Shown: positions 8,410-16,648 of the stretch, piece after piece
How the letters are laid out: every line of letters starts with the position of its first letter
Numbering within the stretch: position 1 is the stretch's first letter
Source of the DNA: Blastococcus sp. DSM 46786
GTDB taxonomy: Bacteria; Actinomycetota; Actinomycetes; Mycobacteriales; Geodermatophilaceae
DNA: 64,000 nucleotides
Assembly: GCF_900109665.1 (NCBI RefSeq)
Contig: NZ_FOAO01000004.1
Location: 124,001 to 188,000, forward strand
Direction of reading: 5' to 3'
The notes under the pieces: model-generated
Database searches by the model: none
What the model was told of the DNA's origin: nothing
Seen by the model: only the letters and a program-made list of their open reading frames with translations
Made by a program: the position numbers and the translations under genes

Positions 8410-9255
8410 TCAGCCCTGCGGTCCGGCGCCGCGCAGCGGCGCGGGGACGAAGGGGTCGGGGTCGACCGGCCGGTTGTTCAGGTCGACCGAGAGGAAGACG
8501 TCGTTGGCCACCGGGTGCCGCAGCTCCTCGGCGAGCTGGCCGATCAGCCCGGCGGTGCGGGCGAGCAGCGCGAACCCGCGCAGCAGCTCCATCGGCAGCC
8601 CCAGGTCGGCCAGGGCCGCGCCGCAGACACCGGCGCCGTTGAGCGGGAGCCGCTTGCCGAGCACCTGCTCGTGGGTGCGGCCGATGGCGGCGAACAGCTG
8701 CAGGTGCGGCCCGACCAGGCGCTCCTCGGCGGCGATCTCGAACAGCCGCGGGGTGCGGGGGTCGCCCTGCTTGTGCACGTGGTGACCGAGCCCGGGGACG
8801 AACCGGCCGGCGGCCCGCTGCGCCGTCACCGTCTCCAGGGCGAGCGCGTCCCACCCGGCGTCGTCGTCGGGCAGGTCGCCGTCCACCGAGGTGAGGACGT
8901 CGTGCAGGAAGCGGCCGCAGTCCTCGGTGACGCCCAGGAAGCGGGACCCGCCACCCAGCAGACCGGCGGCCAGGGCGCCCTGGATCGAGTCGGGTGCCGA
9001 CAGGTAGGTGAGCCGGGTGACGATCGCGGTCGGCGTGAAGCCGTGGTCGGCGAGCGCGGCGAGCACCGCCTCGAACACGCGGGTCTCGCCCGGCGTCGGC
9101 CGCCGCTGGGTGGCCAGCCAGAAGGCCAGCTCCCCGAAGCCCACGGTGCCCATGACGTCGCGGGCGAGGTCCGTGCCGAGGAGGGTGATCGACTCCAGGC
9201 TCGAGGCGCCGAGCGCCGTCCGGTACTGCAGGTGCTGCGGCTGCTCGGCGGTCAC
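8410..9255 (-). CDS. Citrate synthase-fold protein, citryl-CoA lyase-like
   Basis: 281 residues, shorter than a full citrate synthase (about 370-430). It retains the large-domain segments GFTPTAIVTRLTYLSAPDSIQGALAAG, GRFVPGLGHHVHKQGDPRTPRL (conserved His region) and the C-terminal VDLNNRPVDPD. Such short homologues are annotated as citryl-CoA lyase and commonly sit beside class III CoA transferases, suggesting a CoA-ester lyase step in degradation. The GTG start overlaps the TGA of the upstream CoA transferase (GTGA) and follows GAGGAGGAGG; longer readings upstream are not protein-like. Confidence 0.75.
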   Translation of the reverse strand: MTAEQPQHLQYRTALGASSLESITLLGTDLARDVMGTVGFGELAFWLATQRRPTPGETRVFEAVLAALADHGFTPTAIVTRLTYLSAPDSIQGALAAGLLGGGSRFLGVTEDCGRFLHDVLTSVDGDLPDDDAGWDALALETVTAQRAAGRFVPGLGHHVHKQGDPRTPRLFEIAAEERLVGPHLQLFAAIGRTHEQVLGKRLPLNGAGVCGAALADLGLPMELLRGFALLARTAGLIGQLAEELRHPVANDVFLSVDLNNRPVDPDPFVPAPLRGAGPQG

Positions 9256-10442
9256 CGGGCCTCCTCCTCGGGTGCGCTCAGCCAGCGCCGGATCTCCGCG
9301 CCGTGCTCGTCCAGACCCGGCGGCGGCAGCCGGTAGGCCGGCGGCGTCTCGGAGAAGGTGATCGGGTTGCGCACGGTCGGCACCGCGGCCGCACCCTCCC
9401 CCACCTCGACGACGGGGTCCAGGCCCACCTCCTGCGCGAAGGCCACGCCCTGGTCGATCGTGTTGATCGGCCCGCAGGGCACGCCGGCGCCGATGATGTC
9501 GCGGAACCACTCCTGCTTGGTACGGGTGCGCAGCCGCTCCACCAGCAGCGGGCGCAGCTCGTCGCGGTTGGCGGTGCGGTCCTCGTTGCGGCTGAACCGC
9601 GGGTCGTCGGCGAGCTCCGGTACGCCCAGCACCTCCACCAGCTTGCGGAACTGGCCGTTGTTGCCGGCGGTGACGATCAGGTCGCCGTCGGCGCAGGGCA
9701 GCGGTTCGTACGGGAACAGGCTGGGGTGGCTGTTGCCCATGCGGAAGGGCACCACGCCGCCGGCGACGTAGGCGCTGGTCTGGTTGACCAGCCCCGAGAG
9801 CGCCGAGGAGAGCAGGTTGACCTCGATGTGCTGCCCCCGCCCGGTGGCGTGCCGGTGGTTCAGTGCCGAGAGCACCCCGATCGTGGCGTGCAGGCCGGCC
9901 ATCACGTCGAAGAGCGCGACCCCGCCGCGGTAGGGCGAACCGTCGGGGTCACCGGTCAGGCTCATGAACCCCGAGATCGCCTGCACGATGAGGTCGTAGC
10001 CCGGCAGCGACGCGCCCTCGGGCGCGCTGCCGAAACCGCTGACGGAGGCGTAGACGACGCCGGGGTTGGTGCGCGCGACGGCGTCGTAGTCCAGCCCGAA
10101 GCGGGCCAGCCCGCCGGGCTTGAAGTTCTCCATGAAGACGTCGGCCCGCCGCGCCAGCTCCTGCGCGACCGCCTGGTCGGCCGGGTCCTTGAGGTCGAGG
10201 GCGACCGAGCGCTTGTTGCGGTTGGCGCCCATGTAGTACGTCGAGACGCCGTCGCGGACGGGCGGCTGCCAGGTGCGGGTGTCGTCGCCGTGCGGCCCCT
10301 CGACCTTGACCACCTCCGCCCCGAGGTCGGCGAGCAGCATCGTGGCGTAGGGCCCGGCCAGGATGCGGGAGAAGTCCGCCACCAGCAGGCCGGAGAGAGG
10401 GCCGGTCGCCGGTCCTCCGGAGTCCTCGGCGTCAGCGCTCAT
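9252..10442 (-). CDS. Class III CoA transferase (CaiB/BaiF family)
   Basis: About 396 residues. It has N-terminal VADFSRILAGPYATMLLADLGAEVVKVE, NRNKRSVALDL, FKPGGLARFGLDY, the catalytic-Asp segment LPGYDLIVQAISG and C-terminal GVPCGPINTIDQ, all hallmarks of formyl-CoA/carnitine-CoA-type transferases. It transfers CoA between acids, probably activating the substrate that the overlapping citryl-CoA lyase-like enzyme then cleaves. The ATG at 10442 was chosen (GAGGAG upstream); an in-frame TTG at 10481 would run into the operator. It is divergent from the amidohydrolase gene across a symmetric control region. Confidence 0.85.
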   Translation of the reverse strand: MSADAEDSGGPATGPLSGLLVADFSRILAGPYATMLLADLGAEVVKVEGPHGDDTRTWQPPVRDGVSTYYMGANRNKRSVALDLKDPADQAVAQELARRADVFMENFKPGGLARFGLDYDAVARTNPGVVYASVSGFGSAPEGASLPGYDLIVQAISGFMSLTGDPDGSPYRGGVALFDVMAGLHATIGVLSALNHRHATGRGQHIEVNLLSSALSGLVNQTSAYVAGGVVPFRMGNSHPSLFPYEPLPCADGDLIVTAGNNGQFRKLVEVLGVPELADDPRFSRNEDRTANRDELRPLLVERLRTRTKQEWFRDIIGAGVPCGPINTIDQGVAFAQEVGLDPVVEVGEGAAAVPTVRNPITFSETPPAYRLPPPGLDEHGAEIRRWLSAPEEEAR

Positions 10443-10473
10443 CCGGGATGCACTCTCCTCGTCGTCGACGCGG

Positions 10474-10489
10474 GCGGACAATCGTCCGC
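10474..10489. promoter_or_regulatory. Operator half A: inverted repeat of GCGGAC/GTCCGC
   Basis: GCGGACAATCGTCCGC, 6-bp arms and 4-nt spacer, 32 nt upstream of the CoA transferase ATG. The same hexamer palindrome recurs at 10619-10637 in front of the divergent amidohydrolase. It is probably the site of the IclR-type regulator encoded at 12317. Confidence 0.6.
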
Positions 10490-10525
10490 AAATCGGCGTC
10501 CGCAGTCTCCGGCGCGTGCGGAACT

Positions 10526-10580
10526 GCTGTCAACCGCTGCCCACCACGCCGGACGGGCCGCCGGTACGCCGGTTGACAGC
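10526..10580. promoter_or_regulatory. Mirror-symmetric divergent promoter core with two TTGACA boxes
   Basis: Perfect 11-bp inverted repeat GCTGTCAACCG (10526-10536) and CGGTTGACAGC (10570-10580), 33 nt apart. Each arm contains TTGACA, a perfect -35 hexamer, pointing outwards toward the CoA transferase (minus) and the amidohydrolase (plus). The -10 boxes are weak by eye. It may be paired promoters or a second regulator site. Confidence 0.55.
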
Positions 10581-10618
10581 GCCGGCCGCAGCCGCCATCG
10601 TGACGCAGGTCGCACTGG

Positions 10619-10637
10619 GTGTCCGCAGCGCGGACAC
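10619..10637. promoter_or_regulatory. Operator half B: GTGTCCGC-AGC-GCGGACAC
   Basis: Perfect 8-bp inverted repeat with a 3-nt spacer, 38 nt upstream of the amidohydrolase ATG. It shares GTCCGC/GCGGAC with 10474-10489. Both copies lie downstream of the outward TTGACA boxes, a repressor-like geometry. Confidence 0.6.
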
Positions 10638-10675
10638 TGGTCCGGCGACGCGACGACGACGTCCAGGAGGAGACG

Positions 10676-12196
10676 ATGACCCACTCCGAGCCCGCTCCGG
10701 CGGCCGGTCGTCCGGTGGCCCTGCGCGGCGGGACCGTGCTGACCATGGACGAGACCTGCACCGTCCTGCCCGACGCGGACGTGCTGGTCGTGGACGACCG
10801 CATCGCCGCCGTGGGGCCGGCGCTGGAGGTGCCCGAGGGCACGCAGGAGATCGACGCCCGCGGCGGCATCGTGATGCCCGGGATGATCGACACCCACCGG
10901 CACATGTGGCAGACCGCGATGCGCGGCTACGGCGCCGACTGGACGCTCACGCAGTACTTCGTCTGGTACTACCTCGAGCACGGGCGGAAGTTCCGGCCCG
11001 AGGACGTCGCGGCGGGCAACCGGCTCTCGGCCCTGGAGGCGCTGGAGGCCGGCGTCACCACCACCGTCGACTGGTCGCACGGGCTGCAGTCGGTCGACCA
11101 CGCCGAGGCCGCCGTCGAGGCGCTGCGCTCGGTGCCAGGCCGCTTCGTCCTGGCCTACGGCAACATCCAGGCCGCGCCGTGGGCGTGGACCGCCGACCCG
11201 GCCGTCCGCTCGTTCCTCGAGCGGCACCGCGACGCCGCCGACGGCATGCTGGGCCTGCAGCTGGCCTTCGACGTCACCGGCGACCCCGCCTTCCCCGAGA
11301 AGGCCGCCTTCGAGGTGGCCCGCGAGCTGGGCCTGCCGGTCACCACGCACGCCGGCGTCTGGGGCGCCACGAACGACGACGGCATCCGGCTCATGCACGA
11401 GCACGGCTTCATGACCCCCGAGACGGTCTACGTCCACGCCGCCACCCTCACCCCTGACTCCTACCACCGCATCGCCGCCACCGGCGGGTCGATCTCGGTG
11501 TCGACGGAGTCCGAGCAGAGCGCCGGGCAGGGCTACCCGCCCACCTGGCAGGTGCGCTCGCACGGCATCCCGGTGTCGCTGTCGATGGACACCAGCGTGT
11601 GGTGGAGCGGTGACCTGTTCTCCGCGATGCGCACCACGCTGGGCGCCGACCGCTCCCGCGAGCACTTCGAGGCCCACCTCACGGGTGACACGGTCACCCA
11701 CCTGCAGCTGCGCGCGCAGGACGTCGTCCAGTGGGCCACCCGCGGCGGGGCGCTGGCGCTCGGCCGCGACGACCTGGGCACCCTGCAGCCGGGCAAGAAG
11801 GCCGACGTCGTCCTGATCAAGAACGATGCCTCGCCGGTCTCCTTCCCGCTGCTCAACCCGTTCGGCCACGTCGCCTTCCAGGCGCAGCGCGGCGACGTGC
11901 ACACGGTGCTGGTCGACGGCCGGGTCGTGAAGCACGCGCACCGTCTGGTCGACGTCGACCTGGCCGCCGTCCGCCGGGAGGTCGACGCGACCGTGGACCA
12001 CCTGCGCGGCGCGATGGGCGAGGAGGCGTGGGCCGGTGGCATGTACCCCGACCTGCCCGGCACCGAGGTGCTCGACAACCCGTACCAGTACACCGAGTAC
12101 AAGTCGCACGGCACGCACGCCGCCCGCGAGCAGGTGTTCGAGGCGCACCTGGCCACCGAGCGGCCGGCCGGCGAGCAGTCGACCCGGCACCACTGA
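10676..12196 (+). CDS. Amidohydrolase family deaminase/hydrolase (ATZ/TRZ-like)
   Basis: 506-residue metal-dependent hydrolase of the amidohydrolase superfamily. It has the composite beta-sandwich start VALRGGTVLTMDE, the metal-binding DTHRHMW, the third His in TTHAGVWGAT, the fourth in VYVHAATLTPD and the catalytic Asp in SLSMDTSVWWSGD, ending with LGTLQPGKKADVVLI. This is the cytosine deaminase/S-adenosylhomocysteine deaminase/hydroxyatrazine hydrolase branch, so an N-heterocycle or guanidine/amine substrate is likely but not determined. The ATG follows AGGAGG by 5 nt. It is divergent from the CoA transferase operon and is followed by a strong hairpin and the IclR gene. Confidence 0.85.
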   Translation: MTHSEPAPAAGRPVALRGGTVLTMDETCTVLPDADVLVVDDRIAAVGPALEVPEGTQEIDARGGIVMPGMIDTHRHMWQTAMRGYGADWTLTQYFVWYYLEHGRKFRPEDVAAGNRLSALEALEAGVTTTVDWSHGLQSVDHAEAAVEALRSVPGRFVLAYGNIQAAPWAWTADPAVRSFLERHRDAADGMLGLQLAFDVTGDPAFPEKAAFEVARELGLPVTTHAGVWGATNDDGIRLMHEHGFMTPETVYVHAATLTPDSYHRIAATGGSISVSTESEQSAGQGYPPTWQVRSHGIPVSLSMDTSVWWSGDLFSAMRTTLGADRSREHFEAHLTGDTVTHLQLRAQDVVQWATRGGALALGRDDLGTLQPGKKADVVLIKNDASPVSFPLLNPFGHVAFQAQRGDVHTVLVDGRVVKHAHRLVDVDLAAVRREVDATVDHLRGAMGEEAWAGGMYPDLPGTEVLDNPYQYTEYKSHGTHAAREQVFEAHLATERPAGEQSTRHH

Positions 12197-12203
12197 GCGC
12201 ACC

Positions 12204-12256
12204 GGCCCGGCGGTCCCGCACACTCCCGGCAGCGGAGTCTGCGGGACCGCCGGGCC
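12204..12256 (+). terminator. Long hairpin between amidohydrolase and IclR genes
   Basis: Perfect 17-bp inverted repeat (12204-12220 with 12240-12256, arms starting GGCCCGGCGG and ending CCGCCGGGCC) around a 19-nt loop, 8 nt after the amidohydrolase stop. It is probably a terminator, or it may attenuate read-through into the regulator gene. It runs straight into a tandem repeat. Confidence 0.7.
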
Positions 12257-12300
12257 ACCGCGGCACCGCGGCACCGCGGCACCGCGGCACCGCGGCACCG
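12256..12300 (+). repeat. Tandem repeat of CACCGCGG (5 full copies plus part)
   Basis: Five exact 8-nt units from 12256 to 12295 plus CACCG, immediately upstream of the IclR ribosome binding region (GAGAGGACG). Such a tract can slip during replication and would change the spacing in the leader of the regulator gene. Confidence 0.85.
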
Positions 12301-12316
12301 AGAGAGGACGACGGAC

Positions 12317-13144
12317 ATGGCAGGGCGCGGCAGCGGGCCCGACTTCGTCGAGGCGCTGGCACGGGGCCTCGACGTCCTCGCCTCCTTCGACCGCGACCAC
12401 CCGACGATGACGCTCTCGGAGGTGGCCGCGGCGGCGGGGCTCGCGCGCCCGACCGCGCGGCGGCTGCTGCTCACGCTGGAGGAGCTGGGCTTCGTGCGGT
12501 CGTCGGCCGGCGCGTTCGCCCTCACCCCGAAGGTGCTCACCCTCGGCATGGCCTACGTCGGCGCCCTCGGGCTCTGGGACATCGCCCGTCCGCACCTGGA
12601 GGCGCTGGTCGCCCGCACCGGCGAGTCCTCCTCGATGGCCCAGCTCGACGGGTCCGACATCGTCTACGTCGCCCGCGTGGCGGTGCCCAAGCTGATCGCG
12701 CTCCGGGTCGACATCGGCACCCGCTTCCCGGCGGCCCAGACCTCGCAGGGGAAGGTCCTGCTCGCCGCGCTGGCGCCGGACCAGCTCGCCGCCACGCTCG
12801 CCCAGCCCAGCCGCGCCGGGCTGCCGCCCATGATCGGCCGTTCCCCCGAGCAGTTGCGCGCCGAGCTCACCGAGGTGCGCGCCCGCGGCTGGGCGTTCGC
12901 CGACGAGGAGCTCGCGCCGGGTGTGCGCTCGGTGGCGGTGCCCGTCCGGGACGGCGACGGCGTCGTCCGCGCGGCCATGAACGTCACCGTGCACGCCGCC
13001 GAGACGTCCACCGAGCGGCTGGTCGGCGAGCACCTCCCCCACCTGCTGCGCACGGCCGGAGACATCAGCGCCGAGTGGGCGCTGTGGCAGTCCCGCCCGC
13101 ACGTGGAGCTCTCCCCCGGGCGGACGACGGACGCCACCGCCTGA
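12317..13144 (+). CDS. IclR family transcriptional regulator (PcaR/PcaU-like)
   Basis: 275 residues. N-terminal winged helix-turn-helix (about 12-75: FVEALARGLDVLASF, TLSEVAAAAGLARPTARRLLLTLEELGFV) and C-terminal effector domain (about 85-255: DGSDIVYVARVAVPKLI, GTRFPAAQTSQGKVLLA, RGWAFADEELAPGVRSVAVPV). The beta-ketoadipate subgroup of IclR proteins binds aromatic-acid intermediates. It is the only regulator in this block and the natural candidate to bind the GCGGAC/GTCCGC palindromes in the 10443-10675 control region. Confidence 0.88.
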   Translation: MAGRGSGPDFVEALARGLDVLASFDRDHPTMTLSEVAAAAGLARPTARRLLLTLEELGFVRSSAGAFALTPKVLTLGMAYVGALGLWDIARPHLEALVARTGESSSMAQLDGSDIVYVARVAVPKLIALRVDIGTRFPAAQTSQGKVLLAALAPDQLAATLAQPSRAGLPPMIGRSPEQLRAELTEVRARGWAFADEELAPGVRSVAVPVRDGDGVVRAAMNVTVHAAETSTERLVGEHLPHLLRTAGDISAEWALWQSRPHVELSPGRTTDATA

Positions 13145-13313
13145 CGACCACCCCCTGAGCCCGAGTTCCCTGATCGTGGCGTGTCCTCCCTCGGCGCAGG
13201 AGGTGAGGGAGGACGCCTCCCGGTGAGGGAGGACGAGGCCGATGACCCGGCGAGGAGGCCGAGGACCCGGTGAGCTGGTGGCGGCGGTGGGCGCGTGTGC
13301 CAGGGTGGCCGAC

Positions 13314-14165
13314 GTGACCGCCGTCCTCTCCGTCCAGTCGCACGTCACCTACGGCCACGTCGGGAACAGCTCCGCCGTCTTCCCGCTGCAGCGCCTCGGC
13401 ATCGAGGTGTGGCCGGTGCACACCGTCCAGTTCTCCAACCACACCGGCTACGGCCAGTGGACCGGCCGCGTCTACGACGGCCAGTCGATCGAGGAGATCG
13501 TGCAGGGCGTCGCCGACCGCGGCGTGCTCGGCAGCTGCGACGCGGTGCTGTCGGGCTACCTCGGCTCGGCCGACATCGGGCACGCCGTCGTCGGCACGGT
13601 GGCGCGGGTGCGCGCGGCCAACCCGGCCGCCGTCTACTGCTGCGACCCGGTCATCGGCGACGTCGGCCGCGGTGTGTTCGTGCGCCCCGGCATCGAGGAG
13701 TTCATGCGCGAGGTCGCCGTCCCGGCCGCCGACCTCGTGACGCCCAACCACTACGAGCTGGACCTGCTCGCGGGCACCACCACCCGCTCGCCGGCCTCGG
13801 TGAAGGACGCGGTCGCCGCGGTGCAGGCGCTCGGGCCGCGGGTCGTCCTCACCACGTCGCTGGTCGCCGAGGGCACCCCCGACGACGCCGTCGACCTGCT
13901 CGCCTCCGAGGGCGGCCGGCACTGGCGCGTGCGCACCCCGCGGCTGGGCGTGTCGGTCAACGGGGCCGGCGACGCGATCGCCGCGCTGTTCCTCGCCCAC
14001 TGGCTGGAGACCCGCTCGGCGGCCGAGTCCCTCGGGCGCGCCGCGGCCTCGGTGTTCGGCCTGCTGCAGCGCACCGAGGACGCCGGTTCCCGCGAGATTC
14101 TGCTGGTCGCCGCGCAGGAGGAGTTCGTCGCGCCGACCCGCGCCTTCGCCGTCGAGGAGGTCTGA
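13314..14165 (+). CDS. pdxY: Pyridoxal kinase
   Basis: About 283 residues of the ribokinase-like PdxK/PdxY fold, phosphorylating pyridoxal with ATP in the PLP salvage pathway. Diagnostic stretches are [72 protein letters not shown] and the catalytic [16 protein letters not shown]. The GTG at 13314 gives the usual family N-terminus; in-frame GTG codons at 13287 and 13305 are alternatives and no ribosome binding site is decisive. The leader holds two copies of GGTGAGGGAGGACG (13202 and 13222). Confidence 0.88.
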   Translation: MTAVLSVQSHVTYGHVGNSSAVFPLQRLGIEVWPVHTVQFSNHTGYGQWTGRVYDGQSIEEIVQGVADRGVLGSCDAVLSGYLGSADIGHAVVGTVARVRAANPAAVYCCDPVIGDVGRGVFVRPGIEEFMREVAVPAADLVTPNHYELDLLAGTTTRSPASVKDAVAAVQALGPRVVLTTSLVAEGTPDDAVDLLASEGGRHWRVRTPRLGVSVNGAGDAIAALFLAHWLETRSAAESLGRAAASVFGLLQRTEDAGSREILLVAAQEEFVAPTRAFAVEEV

Positions 14166-14169
14166 GCGT

Positions 14170-14205
14170 CCGGCCGCACCCGAGCGAAGCAGGGGCTGCG
14201 GCCGG
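14170..14205 (+). terminator. Hairpin terminator after pdxY
   Basis: Perfect 9-bp inverted repeat CCGGCCGCA/TGCGGCCGG with an 18-nt loop, 5 nt past the pdxY stop and just before the SnoaL-like gene. Confidence 0.55.
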
Positions 14206-14229
14206 TGCCGGCATCTAGACTCGCCGGTC

Positions 14230-14607
14230 GTGGACGAACAGGAGATGGCTGCGACGGTCGCGCGCTACTGGGACGAGCTGTGGACCCGGCGGAACGTGGA
14301 CGTGGTCGACGAACTCTTCGCCGAGGAGTACGTCCGCCATTCCTCCGCGGGTACGAAGGTCCTCGGGCGCGAAGAGCTCAAGAGGGAGTTCCGGACCGCC
14401 TGGCATTTTCTGCACGACGCCGTCAGCACCGTGGACGACCAAGTGGTCGACGGTGACCGGGTCTGGACCCGTGCCACCACCGAGGGGCTCAACCTCGACA
14501 CGGGTGAGCCGTCGCTGCTGACCTGGCTCGTGGTGCAGCGCCTGGCCGGCGGGCGGATCGTCGAATCGTGGAACGCCACCCTGCCCGGGGTCGACTGGCG
14601 AAGCTGA
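14230..14607 (+). CDS. SnoaL-like (NTF2-fold) protein
   Basis: 125 residues of the small alpha+beta cone fold: YWDELWTRRNVDVVDELFAEEYVRH, GREELKREFRTAWHFLHDAV and LTWLVVQRLAGGRIVESWN, as in polyketide cyclase SnoaL and ester cyclase homologues. These bind small hydrophobic ligands; catalytic function cannot be deduced. The GTG start at 14230 lies 24 nt after the pdxY terminator hairpin. It converges on the MFS gene with a 9-nt gap. Confidence 0.7.
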   Translation: MDEQEMAATVARYWDELWTRRNVDVVDELFAEEYVRHSSAGTKVLGREELKREFRTAWHFLHDAVSTVDDQVVDGDRVWTRATTEGLNLDTGEPSLLTWLVVQRLAGGRIVESWNATLPGVDWRS

Positions 14608-14616
14608 AGGGCGGGA

Positions 14617-15918
14617 TCAGCCGAGGTCGAGCAGCCGCGACGCCGCCCTCGTCCGTCTGCTGACGACGGCGAAGACGAGGACGATCCCTACGACCACCAC
14701 GCCCATCCCGGCGAGGGTCCACCGTGTCCCGATCGCATCCGCCAGGATTCCCAGCGGGAGTGCCGCGACGCCGAAGGCACCGAAGCTGAGCATGACCAGC
14801 CCCTGGACGCGGCCGTGGAACTCGATGTCCGACAGCGCGAGCAGCAGCGCCTGACTCGTCGTCTGGAAGGCCAGCAGTGCCCCACCCACCACGACGAGTG
14901 CGACGACCGCCAGGACGAAGCTGGGCGCCGCCGCCATCGCGGCCAGCGCGAGTCCGAAGACCGCCCCCGCCACGATGAGCAGCCGGCGCTGGTCGCCGCG
15001 GTGCGACCTCCGACCGAGCGCGAGCCCGGTCAGCACCGCGCCTACCGCGGAACTCGCCGACAGCAGGCCGTAGCCGAGCGAACCGAGATCGAAGAGATCG
15101 CTGGCCACCGCCGGGAGGAAGGCGAGGTAGGGCAGGCCGGCCATCGTGACCCCGATGCCGCACCACAGCAGGGCCGCGAGGTCCGGCCGACGGCGCACGT
15201 AGGACAGCCCGTCCATCAACTCACCCAGCGGTGACCGGCCCGACGGATCGACCCGGCGGCGGCCCGGCGGAAGGGCGAGGTTGATTCCCATTCCCAGGGC
15301 CAGCAGGACGGCGCTGACCAGGAAGACCGCTTCGGTGCCGAACGTGAAGCTGCCGATGACCAAGCCGGCCAGCGCCGGCCCCACGACCCGGCTGACCTCG
15401 GAGTTGACCAGGATGAGCGACACCGCGCCGGGCACCGCGTCCCGCGGCACCAGTTCGGCGAGCAGGGCCATGCGGGCCGGGCTGAAGAGAGCGAACCCGA
15501 TCGCCTGCACGACACCGGCCACGATCAGCATCCAGTACGTGACGACGGCGGTGGCCGTCGCGACGCCGATCCAGGCGCTGGACGACACGAGCAGCAGGGT
15601 GGCCACCTGCATCACCAGCCGCTTGGGGAGCCGGTCGGCCGCGACGCCGCCCCACGGCGTCGCCACGAGCATCGCGACGCCGAAGGAAAGCAGGACGCCA
15701 CCCAGCGCAGCGTTGGAACCGGTGAGCTCGAACGCCAGCCAGGTGCGGGCGATGTTCTGCGCCATCACGCCCAGGAACACCACCGCCGCGCTGAGCCACA
15801 GCACCAGGAACGGACGGATGCGCAGGATGTCGAATGCGCCGGGTGCCGCTTCCCCGGCCCGCGACGGCCCGGCCACGTCGGACGGTCTCCTGCCCCGGCG
15901 GGGCCGCATGCGGAGCAT
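14617..15918 (-). CDS. MFS transporter (EntS/MFS_3-like exporter)
   Basis: 433 residues with about twelve hydrophobic segments from residue 38 on. Family features are the N-terminal FLVLWLSAAVVFLGVMAQNIARTW, the cytoplasmic motif GGVAADRLPKRLVMQV between helices 2 and 3 and PARMALLAELVPRDAVPGAVSL. The type resembles enterobactin exporter-like MFS_3 proteins. It is last of a three-gene minus operon after amidase and TauE-like permease, with its ATG 1 nt from the upstream stop, so it may export a product or intermediate of the amidase pathway. Confidence 0.85.
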   Translation of the reverse strand: MLRMRPRRGRRPSDVAGPSRAGEAAPGAFDILRIRPFLVLWLSAAVVFLGVMAQNIARTWLAFELTGSNAALGGVLLSFGVAMLVATPWGGVAADRLPKRLVMQVATLLLVSSSAWIGVATATAVVTYWMLIVAGVVQAIGFALFSPARMALLAELVPRDAVPGAVSLILVNSEVSRVVGPALAGLVIGSFTFGTEAVFLVSAVLLALGMGINLALPPGRRRVDPSGRSPLGELMDGLSYVRRRPDLAALLWCGIGVTMAGLPYLAFLPAVASDLFDLGSLGYGLLSASSAVGAVLTGLALGRRSHRGDQRRLLIVAGAVFGLALAAMAAAPSFVLAVVALVVVGGALLAFQTTSQALLLALSDIEFHGRVQGLVMLSFGAFGVAALPLGILADAIGTRWTLAGMGVVVVGIVLVFAVVSRRTRAASRLLDLG

Positions 15919-15919
15919 C

Positions 15920-16648
15920 TCAGGTCGCCGCCGTGGCGAGGGACACGGCGGCGGTCGCCGTCACCGTCGTCAGGACCAGGACCCGGAACCCCGCCGGGGG
16001 GAACAGGCCGAACAGCCGGTCGCCCAGCCACCAGCCGGCCGGCACCCCAATCGCCGCCGCAGCCACGACCGTCGCCACGACCGGATCGAGGTACCCGAGG
16101 ACGGCGAAGGCGGCCACGGCTGCGACGTCCTGGCCGAAGAAGACGACCTGCAACGTCGCGCGGAAGGGACGCGGCGCAAGCGCGCGCGCCTGCAACATCA
16201 GCACGACGGGAGGGCCGTTCATGCCGGTGGAGGTGAGCAGCGCCCCGCTGAGCAGACCGGCACCCCACTGCGGCCCGGAACCGGCCGGTACGCGCACTCC
16301 CGACCAGAGAAGGCCGGCGCACAGCAGCACGGCCACCGCGATCAGGATCGTCAGGGGCCGTTCGTCCAGTTGCGCGAGAGCCACGAGCCCCAGCGGCATG
16401 CCGATCAGTCCCGCGACGATGAAACGGACCGCCGTCGGCCGCTGGACGTGCCCGCGCTCCCGATAGCCGATGAGACCGGTGAGCACCAGGCTCACCGCGG
16501 TGGTCGCCACGACCGCCGTGACCGAGTCGGTGACCAGCAGCAGGAGCGGTACCGCGACCAGCGCGAAACCGAATCCGGTGACCGCCTGCGCGGTCGCGGC
16601 CAGCAGGAAGACCGCGACCGCCGCCGCGGCGAGGGCCGCGAGCGTCAC
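15920..16648 (-). CDS. TauE/SafE family anion permease
   Basis: 242 residues, almost wholly membrane-embedded, with about eight helices. The conserved QAVTGFGFALVAVPLLLL near the N-terminus, the internal pseudo-repeat and GLIGMPLG/GVPAGWWLG motifs identify the TauE/SafE (DUF81) family that moves sulfite, sulfoacetate or other organic anions. The ATG overlaps the amidase stop (16645-16648). An organic-acid product of the amidase is a plausible substrate, by context only. Confidence 0.82.
   Translation of the reverse strand: MTLAALAAAAVAVFLLAATAQAVTGFGFALVAVPLLLLVTDSVTAVVATTAVSLVLTGLIGYRERGHVQRPTAVRFIVAGLIGMPLGLVALAQLDERPLTILIAVAVLLCAGLLWSGVRVPAGSGPQWGAGLLSGALLTSTGMNGPPVVLMLQARALAPRPFRATLQVVFFGQDVAAVAAFAVLGYLDPVVATVVAAAAIGVPAGWWLGDRLFGLFPPAGFRVLVLTTVTATAAVSLATAAT

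Noticed and set aside
10443-10481. N-terminal extension of the CoA transferase starting at TTG 10481
   Set aside because: It would overlap the operator and lacks a good ribosome binding site; the ATG at 10442 has GAGGAG upstream.
12256-12300. CRISPR-like or transposon-end interpretation of the CACCGCGG array
   Set aside because: Units are 8 nt, contiguous and without spacers; no transposase or cas gene is near.
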